Source: Pisolithus tinctorius
Taxonomy: Eukaryota > Basidiomycota > Agaricomycetes > Boletales > Pisolithaceae
Assembly (NCBI GenBank): GCA_024663395.1
Contig: JANFAH010000006.1
Location: forward strand, 1,736,001 to 1,800,000
Direction of reading: 5' to 3'
Length of the DNA: 64,000 bases
Positions 56,041-64,000 of this stretch are shown here, piece by piece (the first letter of the stretch is position 1; each line of letters opens with the position of its first letter). The translations under genes and the position numbers were made by a program. The notes under the pieces were generated by a model, which was given only the letters and a program-made list of their open reading frames with translations, was not told the origin of the DNA and made no database searches.

Positions 56041-56554
56041 GCGTGTATACATCTTCGGTCTCACTAACTTCACTGTGGAGGTAGATGTGAAGTATATTAA
56101 GGGCATGATAAATAACCCAGATCTGCAGCCTAACATGACGATCAATCGCTGGATCGCTGGCATCCTCCTTTTCTCATTCAAACTCGTCCACGTTCCCGTG
56201 GACAGGCATGCCAGCCCTGATGGCTTGTCCCACTGTCTGCGGTCAGAGCTCGACCCACCTGAGGATGATGACCATGAGGATTGGCTGGACCGTTTTTACT
56301 CTTTCTCTACACAAGTTGCCAATGACTGCCCACCTCCTATGTCACTTTCCAGTCAAGATCACCATTCCCTACCGCCACCCACTTACCATCGGGCGAGCCT
56401 CCTGCAGCCTGCATCCTTCTATCTCGCATTCTCTGCGACTGCTGATGCTAATAACCCTTCTGATACCCCAGACAACCCTGCCATTCCGTGGTCCGCGAAA
56501 GCTCGGGCACACAAAGCAAAGATAGAAATGATCTGCACATTCCTTGCGACCCGC
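56041..56554 (+). pseudogene. Gypsy-3 RNase H end and linker
   Basis: Continues the frame cut at 42031: RVYIFGLTNFTVEVDVKYIK, GMINNPDLQPNMTINRWIAG, ILLFSFKLVHVPVDRHASPD. A spacer follows, up to the solo LTR at 56555 (IEMICTFLATR). Typical RNase H to integrase junction of this gypsy group. Confidence 0.85.
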
Positions 56555-57015
56555 TGTAGGAATTGGTAAATATAGATATACCTATAATGGTAATAGTCAG
56601 TAATGGGTGAGTTTAGTGCTCGACCCAAAAGGGAGGTTCTCTCTGGAGAAAGAAGTGTAGTAAAAAGTAAAAAATGCGAACTAGAAAAAAGATACTTAGC
56701 TGTGCCTGTCTAATACTCTTGCCAGTCCTCCTGGCACTTTGGGTACTCCCCAAAGTAATAAATCTAACTTCGAAAACTCGCTGAAATGCGAGACTAAATC
56801 ACCCTACTACTGAGGGCCTGTGACATGTACTGGTTGTTATGGTAAACTGAACTCGTGCAAACACAGCACATGCGCTTAGTCAGCGACGTGGCTGCTCATC
56901 ACCAAGTCCAGGGGTACAAACACAAAAACAAAGGCAAGAAATCAAACAAGTCCTTCCACCCCTAAACTCCTGACCAAGACAGATTCTCCTAGGGAACTCG
57001 AACTCGTTCCCTACA
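56555..57015. mobile_element. Solo LTR of the el-1 family in gypsy-3
   Basis: 461 bp, TGTAGGAATTGG..TTCCCTACA, diverged from the el-1 LTRs by small indels and substitutions. Flanks CCGC (56551-56554) and CCGT (57016-57019); CCGT precedes G, so it is a CpG transition from CCGC. Collapsing restores ATRERPPDLTD in gypsy-3. Confidence 0.88.
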
Positions 57016-58356
57016 CCGTGAGCGACCTCCTGACCTTACTGATGTGCAATACTCATCTTTCTTCAATTCCGCTAGCCACTTCTTCCTCCTAGATGACAAC
57101 TTATGGCACAGGGAACTGCACGGACGGCACCAGCTAGTCGTCGATGAATCCAAGTGGTACCGTCTCATCAAAGAAGCGCATGACGACCTCGGGTACAAAG
57201 GTGTCTTCACGGTCCGCACATGCCTTCTCCTCCGCTTTTGGTGGCCTCTTCTTGTCGAGGATGTGAAGTGGTATGTCTGCACTTGTCATGAATGCTAGAT
57301 CCGCCAGACGCAGAAGCTTCATATCCCCCCACTGTGCCCATGATAGGGGGCCTGTTTCATAAAGCTCACATTGACATGATGCTGATGCCCAAAGCCGGTG
57401 GCTACCGCTACATAGTACAGGCTCGTTGTGTGCTCACCTCATATCCCAAATGGCACATGTTGCACATGGAAAATAGTACCGCGCTCGCATCCTTCATCTT
57501 CGAGGATATCCTATGCTGCTGGGGTCCGCTCACCGAGATTGTCACCGACAACAGTCCCGCATTCGTCCAAGCCTTAGATGCCCTAGCTGCGCAATATCAT
57601 ATCCGTCACATCCATATCTCTCCTTACAACTCTCAGGCTAATGGCATTGTAGAGTGCTGCCACTATGATGTTCACAAGGCTATCATGAAGAGCTGCGAGA
57701 ACGATGATCGCCGCTGGCACACCGTTGCGCACTCCGTCTTCTGGGCTGAGCAGGTCACCATTCTGAAGTCTACGGGTTTATCCCCTTACTTCATGGTGCA
57801 TGGTGTCGAGCCACTGTTTCCATTTGATCTTGCTGAGGCTACCTTCCTGTTGCCCCTATCCTGCGATGATGCAACACCGCTGACTACCACAGAACTGATT
57901 GCTTGGCATGCGTGCCAGCTACAGAAGCGTCAGGATGACCTAGACCAGGTCTGCAGCAATGTCCTCCACGCACGCTTTCAGTCTATCCAGCAGTTCAAAA
58001 CCACCTTTCAGCATTGCATTAAAGACCATAACTTCACTCCCGGCACCCTCGTGCTCATTCGCAACTCCCACGTCGAGAAAGAACTGAACCGGAAGATGAA
58101 GCCATGGTACACTGGTCCCATGGTCGTCCTTCATTGGACCACTGGGGGTTCGTACTTGCTGGCTGAGTTGGATGGCTCCATCTCCAAACTCCGCTTCGCT
58201 GCATTCCACTTACTTCCCTACCACCCGCGGTCTCAAACCCGTGCAACTGTGACTCGCATTACCAGGCTAGATGATAAAGAACTAGACCACCTTCTTGAAG
58301 AAGCTGAGGATGACCCCACTGATGATGATGTGGAGGCTTTTTCCACGGACAGCTGA
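57016..58356 (+). pseudogene. Gypsy-3 integrase
   Basis: Reads LVVDESKWYRLIKEAHDDLG, YKGVFTVRT and YVCTCHEC (HHCC finger). After a stop and one-base frame change near 57297-57330, it continues MIGGLFHKAHIDMMLMPKAG, EIVTDNSPAF and YNSQANGIVECCHYDVHKAI, giving D, D and E of the core. The C-terminal part has FTPGTLVLIRNSHVEKELNR, MVVLHWTTGGSYLLAELDGS and ends DDDVEAFSTDS at TGA 58354-58356. No chromodomain. Confidence 0.88.
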
Positions 58357-58463
58357 CTATCCGTCCTTTCCAGTATCCACAGTTTGTCCATTGCACTATT
58401 CCCCTGTACCCTCTTCTCCCATGATACCCATACCTCTTTCTGCAGCCTCGCCCGCCTCCCCAC

Positions 58464-58932
58464 TGTAGGAATAGGTAAAATAGATATACCTAGAAATAGT
58501 AATAGTCAGTAATGATGGGTGAGTATAACTCTCAACCCAAGAGGGAGGTTCTCTCTGGAGAAAAAGAAGTGTAGTAAAAATGTAAAAATGCGAACTCCAA
58601 TGGAAAACTTAACTCTGTCTGTCTGATAGCTCTTGCTAGTCCTCCTGGCCCTTTGGGTACTCCCCAAAGTAATAAATCTAACTTTGAAAACTCGCCGAAT
58701 TGTGAGACTAAATCACCCTACTACTGAGGGCCTGTGACATGTACTGGTTGTTATGGTAAACTGAACTTGCGCGAACACAGCACACGTGCTTAGTCAGCGA
58801 CGCGGCTGCTTGTCACTAAGTCCAGTGGTACAATGCAAAAACAAAAGAAGGAAATAAAACAAAGAAAACTCTCCACCCCTGAACTCATGACCAAGACAGC
58901 TTCTCCTAGGGAACTTGAACTCGTTCCCTACA
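58464..58932 (-). repeat. El-3 3' LTR
   Basis: 469 bp, TGTAGGAATAGG..TTCCCTACA. Close to the el-1 LTRs over the first 330 bp, more diverged after. Confidence 0.9.
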
Positions 58933-59612
58933 TCTGAGGGGTGGTTTAGAATTCGACTGTCCTCGGTCACTCTCCTCCCCACACAAACATCCTCGCCCTC
59001 ACACCTACTTCCCTCGACCTTTGAACACGGCGCCTTGCCCCTCTAACCTCGCACTACTCGAACACAACTCCCTTCTCTCCCAAGACCTGCTCCCAACTTT
59101 GCAGAATAAAAAACCTCTTGGTCCTCAAATCCTCTCACCCTCGAACACAACCCTTTCCACCTGCAAAGTGCCACCTGGCCTCTTGAACACACACCCTGCC
59201 TCTCAAACACTCCCCTCAAGGCCCAAACCTCGAACCAAAAGACGATGGAGATAATCTCCAGGCAAGCAAACAAGTGAGTAATAAATCAAGTGTGGAGCGA
59301 GTCAAAGACTGCTCTTCGAGGCACAGTCTCTGTGTGAATGGTAATGTGGTGTGACGCAGCACTGCAGCTGGTACAGCGGACACCGGCCCTCTACGAGGCA
59401 GCCCGAAGACATATTTATGTACCTAAAACAAACCTCCATTAGTCGTGTATTTACTATCCTTATATGCATATGTGCTCTCGACTACTGCTCGTCCTTAAGA
59501 CAATTTAGCACCAAGAAAAACAATGGAACTCGAAACTACAAATCAGGGTGAGTAGAATCACCCGAAGGTTAGCGCGACTCGGTTGAACAATGTCGCTTGA
59601 AGCAAAACTCAT

Positions 59613-60182
59613 TTAAGGAAAACTATATACAACACGCTCACCGGGACTTTTGCTTGTCTGGCACTTCGCCTGGTGGCCGAAGCCCTGTGCTAAGTGTTGC
59701 TGAGTGACCTCGAGTTGCCCGTCTTCATTCGCCATTATCTCGTCCCTAGACACAAAGTATTTTGGCGTAGTATACATTTGAATCATAACAAAAGATATCA
59801 CCTTAAGTCTGTACATTCTCATGTCTCCTTCGTTGATAGGTCTTCGACTCCGACGGGTGCAGGTGCTAAGTTCACTCGATCTTAGTTGCTGGCCTTCAAC
59901 CTCGCAGTCAGGCAGACGAAGTCTTGATGTTAAGTACTGATGGACAGCTTCGAACTGTCCATCCCTGTCGATCCTTTTCGCCTTCACACTAGGGACTCTG
60001 TACTTCACAGTAGAACATGCTCGAATCAGAACCGAAGAGGGCACCTTGGCATCTTCCTTTCCTTCGGATATCAGCAACTGCGCTTTGACTTGGTTGAGTA
60101 CCTTAGACCTGTAGATTCGTGAGTAGAACGTCATAAAAACAAAAGACAAGAATGAGCGCTCAGGCTTGGTGCCTGAATCCAC
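59613..60182 (-). CDS. El-3 downstream ORF, unknown
   Basis: 189 codons related to the el-1 ORF at 43303-44145 (RIDRDGQFEAVHQYLTSRLR; EDGQLEVTQQHLAQGFG). It overlaps the end facing the 3' LTR. No domain recognised. Confidence 0.4.
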   Translation of the reverse strand: MDSGTKPERSFLSFVFMTFYSRIYRSKVLNQVKAQLLISEGKEDAKVPSSVLIRACSTVKYRVPSVKAKRIDRDGQFEAVHQYLTSRLRLPDCEVEGQQLRSSELSTCTRRSRRPINEGDMRMYRLKVISFVMIQMYTTPKYFVSRDEIMANEDGQLEVTQQHLAQGFGHQAKCQTSKSPGERVVYSFP

Positions 60183-60620
60183 ACTGCCTTGAATGCGCTG
60201 TGTGTGACTTTGTTCTTCCAGCCAGCCTCGCCCCTCCTCAATCTTCGCATATTGCTCGCCATCTCACCTACTCGAACTCACTTTGTCTTCTTCTCTTCCA
60301 GACATCAGTAGCCGCATGTCGATTCCTTCGTGTGTCTTAGAATGTTGTGTGATCTCTTGTATCCTCGACGGTCAGTGTCGTAGATCTGACCGGGTTCGTC
60401 GCTCTTGTTCTTCAGTATACCTGTGGGTACTTTGCTCGATGCTGATAGTGGACTCTTGTATAGCGATCGCCATTTGTCGTAGGTACCTGTTTCCCCTAGA
60501 ATAACCAGGATGTAAGTGACACCTTCCAAATTCAAAACGAAAATTCAAGCTGTCGAGCTCAGGGTCTGTGCCCATCATGCTTCGCCTCCATCGAATGATG
60601 CTTCCTATTTTGCGCAGCTG

Positions 60621-62027
60621 TCAATCCACATCCAGTCCTGTCATCGTTGCTAATATCCACCATGCCGCCTCCCGGCCTTCATCATCAAACATCTCTTTCC
60701 CTTCGATACTGCGCTGTAACGTTAGCATTCTTTCTCTTGTGTACTGTACCCGTTCCCCCCATTCATAGTAGGGCTGTCGAATTGTCTTGTGTAGCTTCGA
60801 TTTGATAGTCCGGTGTTCGTCCTTGTGTGTTGCTTTGCACTTCCACACCGCAGCCACTTGGATGTTGCTCCTACCTCTTTGTAGACACTGAACTTTCCTA
60901 TAGTAAAGTAGCTGTAAGCGATATGACACAAAACAAAAGAGAAAGATTGAGCCATTGAGCTCAGCGCATGAATCCTCTATGCATCTCCTCCATCGAAAGC
61001 TTGCTGTTGCTTCAAACGACCACCATTCGATGACGAGCCATACCCTCGTCTCATCACATAGCCATTCGTATGTACCCTGTACCTTTAAGTGCGATGGTTT
61101 TCGCTCGTACTTGTTGTATACCCTTGTAAAGTCTAAGATACCGAACACTTCTCCATTTGTGATGAAGAACGCTTGTCCATCGCTTTGAGAACAGACAACA
61201 GGGTCCATGAGTCCACATGGGTCAAATGGGGTGTTGAATGCAGATAGGATGGATTCAGCATTGGGTGTGGGTGCGACATAGGAACTGAGTGTCTGCGTCG
61301 TGTGGTGATATTTGGTTGTGGCACATATGGGAGGGAGAGCGCAGTGTAGAGATTCGTTGAGCTTTGCTGTCGCACCCTCAGGGTCCAGTCTAGGTTCGCT
61401 TGACGTGGTAGAATGGTAAGGCAGTAGGTTATACACGTCGAATGGCTTCTTCAGAAAGGGCACTCGCCCATCGATGTTCGCGACGTCAGTGGCACCAAAC
61501 ACGTCACCTGCAGAACTCGTATAGACGAGTCTACAGCTGCCAGCTGCGATAGCCGTGTTGATGATGGCCCAGGTGTCCTCGATGTTGACCTTGTAGTAGA
61601 CAGAGGGGTCTCTCACGCCTCGCTGCAGTGCGGCTATGTGTACGATACATGTAGTGCCTGACTTATGCCACACACCTCCCAATCCAAACAAGACACCGCA
61701 GTGTCTCTGCACGACATCCAACATGGAAATGGTGTCTCCCTTCGCTAGCCGTTTGATGGTCCATCGACCCTTGAAACCACTCCAATCATTGACAAGGTAG
61801 GTGTCGACAGTTCGAAGCAGCATGGCCACTGGCCTTGATGCGAACCTCCTTACCACAGGTGCATCACCGCTCGAAGATTCGTCAATACTTTGTGAAGGCT
61901 TGTATTCCCTGAAACAACGAAGTCGTAAGTAGAGTACTCCGAAGAAAAAACTGAACTTTGGGCCTTCGAGCCTGCTTGGCATGGCTTCGATGCCTCTTGC
62001 CTCCTGTGTGTCTTGTTGCAACTCCAA
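60621..62027 (-). pseudogene. ERG26: El-3 ERG26-like fusion ORF
   Basis: A 468-codon frame. The ERG26-like part matches el-1 in layout: DTYLVNDWSGFKGRWTIKRL, AKGDTISMLDVVQRHC, RDPSVYYKVNIEDTWAIINT, CRLVYTSSAGDVFGATDVAN, KPFDVYN. The same jump to SSEPRLDPEGATAKLNESLH, APTPNAESILSAFNTPFDP and GQAFFITNGEVFGILDFTRV follows. The identical junction shows that one capture or deletion preceded the el-1/el-3 split. Gly-rich loop and catalytic Lys are lost. A C-terminal extension (FLFCFVSYRLQLLYYRKVQC) is array-type sequence. Confidence 0.75.
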
Positions 62028-62149
62028 ACTTCGCCTTCATGTTGCTGTTCATAGTAGTACTTGCGCCAAGGTCCATAAAATTCCCTTGATGACTTCTCTT
62101 CGGGCGTCTCATAGTTGTCATAGTCGTCACGCTGTATATCGATCCCTTG

Positions 62150-64000
62150 CTTCTTCGATGACATCGTCTACTCTAGAACAGTGTAACCATAAGTAAAAAG
62201 TCGCACAACTGAAATAAAAACTTGGGCTGTCGCATTCAGCACTTATGCTCGTCGGATGTCGTATCTTCGACGATCGCCATTGTAGTTCAAGTCATAGTCT
62301 TCGCGCTTGTCTTTCTTCCTCGAAGTCACCATCGTCGGTGTGTTTCTCGAGTGTAGCTCTTGCGGTATTTCGTGCTCGTTGCACTTGTCGCTCTGTAGGT
62401 TGATACCTTGTTTCTTCAAAGTTGTTGTCTATCATGTCTGTCGAATCTTGTATCTTCGGTGATCATTGCTGTAGATCGAACTGTAGTCTTCGTAGTTGTT
62501 TCGCTGTACTTCGTTCGTGGTTTGTTGTAGCTTCGTTGATACCTTGTAAAAAGTCACACTCCCTAAAATGGCGTAGGTGTAAGTAAAACAGCTTAAAGAC
62601 AAAACTAAGACTTGGGCCTTGGAGCCCACTCGGTGTGGTTTCAACACTGTTCACATGTCGCACCTCATGCTCTGAGTCTGAATTCCTCTGTCACGCTGCC
62701 ATTTGTAGCAGTTCTTGTGTACGAGTCTGCAGAGTCGCTCCAAACATTCCTCTTGTGACTCCTCTTGGTTTCGCTCGTCGCTCCGTAAGTTGCTGCATCC
62801 TTTCTTCTGATTCATTGTCTATTCTAGAAAAATGTACCTGTAAGTAAAAAGTTATGAAACAAAAACAAAAACTTGAGTCGTCGGGCTCCATTTCCACATT
62901 CGTCAGATGTCGTATCCTTGACAATCGCTGTTGACGTTCGAGCATAGATTCTTGAGCCTTGATCACAGGGACGCTGGTTGCATTTCGTCGCAAGTGTCTG
63001 CCGTCCATTGTGCCTCGTTCCCAGTGAATGGCTGTTCTAGCCTTGCATGGCCACCGATCTGTTTCAAGCCTCGTTGTCGTCATTGTCGCTGTCACTGTAG
63101 TCGTTGTCGCTGTCACTGTAGTCGCTGTCGTTGTCCCTTGTACCGCGATCGTTGTCCATCATAGACATCTGGCCTCCCTAGAATAACGAAGGTGTAAGTA
63201 AACTATCATAGGACTAAAACAGAACTTCGAGCGTTTGAGCTCGGTGGTCTTCATCGCGTGTTTTTTCCTTTGGATGGCAATTCTTGCCTCGTGTCACACT
63301 CGCTCTTGTATCCTCGATGGTCGTTGTTGTAGATCGAACCGTAGTCGTCGCCCTTGTTTCGCTGTATGTCCGAGTGTCTTCTGTTCATGGTCCTGCGTAG
63401 ATTCTCGTGCCGCGACCGTGCTTCATCGTAGGTATCTCTCACTCTTCCTAGAGTAGGAGAGCTGTAAGTAAAATGCTATGAAATCAAAATAAAACCTTGA
63501 GCTGTAATGCTCAATATCTGCGCTCGTCACGCCCTGTCTCCATTGAATGGCTGTTCTAGCCTCACGCAATCTTCGATCTGTGCCAAGTGTTGTCATTGTC
63601 ATCATTCTTAGTACTGCAGTTCCTCGGATGTCAGTCGCTTTTCATCGCATACTCTTGTACTCCCTAGAATAGCGTAGATGTAAGTAAAACGTTTCAAATT
63701 CTAAACGAACCGTTGAGCCTTCGAGCTCAATATCCCCCATCACACTCCAACCCCATCGAACGGCATATTCGATCTCGCCTGGCTGTCGATCTCCGCTAGG
63801 TCTTGTCATCATCATCGTTTCTTGTATCGCGATGGCCTGGGTGTCGCTCGTACATCGTTGTGTATAGCCGTTTTCCCTCCATGGAATGGCACTTCCGCTC
63901 TCGCATGAGCGTCGGTCCGCACTCAGTGCAACCGTCTTTGTCATTCCTTGTACCATGATCGCTCAGACGTCGGTCGGTCTCCGTCGCATGTACCAGCTTT
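62150..64000 (-). repeat. El-3 tandem array of ~200-bp modules
   Basis: Anchors of the el-1 type (CTAG, 12 nt, GTAAGT on the plus strand) near 63176, 63450 and 63660, with degenerate ones near 62170, 62568 and 62820; single anchors also at 60491 and 60894. Sequences between match el-1 modules (e.g. 63176-63260 with 47763-47850). The array continues to the window end. Confidence 0.72.

Larger units (their letters stand above)
58464..64000 (-). mobile_element. El-3: second el-1-type element, cut by the window end
   Basis: A 469-bp LTR at 58464-58932, then the same order as el-1 from its 3' end: conserved leader (TCTGAGGGGTGGTTTAG), ORF 59613-60182, ERG26-like ORF, tandem modules to 64000. The left flank CCAC (58460-58463) is again CCGC less one CpG. 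The gag and the other LTR are beyond the window. It lies just after the gypsy-3 integrase, so the gypsy-3 3' LTR should follow it. Confidence 0.82.

Noticed and set aside
42032..57019. First impression that TGTAGG elements have no target duplication and might be tyrosine-recombinase (DIRS-like) elements
   Set aside because: Allowing one CpG transition gives CCGC on both sides in three cases and restores host frames; a tRNA-type primer site and direct LTRs also fit ordinary LTR elements.
1..64000. CRISPR arrays, bacterial promoters or operons, tRNA and rRNA genes
   Set aside because: No direct repeats with regular unique spacers, no tRNA box pattern in a cloverleaf context, no rRNA cores; introns show a eukaryotic nuclear genome.

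Overview
This is a nuclear window from a filamentous basidiomycete, most likely an agaricomycete. Genes carry many short introns (about 45-65 nt) with GT..AG borders. The recognisable proteins are fungal: mitochondrial Hsp70, VPS25, RPL11, a HIRIP3/DEK_C-type protein, BTB proteins and a DDE integrase of mushroom type. The LTR retrotransposons carry agaricomycete-type Gag and Pol. No rRNA, tRNA, CRISPR or bacterial signals were seen.

Left part, about 1-18,950 (host-like, normal CpG content). It opens with the 3' end of a nitronate-monooxygenase-like gene. A 7.2-kb island (959-8300) follows, bounded by a roughly 110-bp inverted repeat. Nearly everything inside it is damaged: a 5'-truncated and frameshifted mtHsp70 gene, a DDE integrase lacking its N-terminus, a Cys-rich hypothetical gene with a stop, and a BTB gene with a stop and a small poly-A retroposon. 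To the right lie apparently intact genes: a HIRIP3-like histone chaperone, a coiled-coil protein, VPS25, RPL11 and a BTB protein. A tandem BTB paralogue is broken.

Middle and right, about 18,950-64,000, is a transposon nest. Gypsy-1 (minus strand, 23,251-34,259, target duplication ACCAG) sits in the remains of gypsy-2. It was itself entered by two copies of a 1.86-kb TG..CA repeat (R1, copies B and C) and a solo LTR. Gypsy-3 (plus strand) begins near 36,828 and is split by a 9.7-kb gag-only LTR element (el-1), a 4.2-kb gag-only element (el-2) and a solo LTR. A second el-1-type copy (el-3) follows and runs off the window. El-1 was in turn entered by R1 copy D.

Three themes stand out. (1) Most insertions outside gypsy-1 have 4-bp target duplications with a central CpG (CCGC, CCGA, CCGG, ACGG), often visible only after allowing for CpG to TpG/CpA decay. 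(2) Decay is almost purely at CpG: the two 466-bp el-1 LTRs differ at eight positions, all CpG, and R1 copy A has no CpG that I could find. (3) El-1 and el-3 carry a sense-oriented, internally deleted copy of an ERG26-like sterol dehydrogenase gene and a tandem array of about 200-bp modules, each bearing the same splice-like signal.

All product calls come from reading the sequence and from knowledge of protein families. No database search was run.
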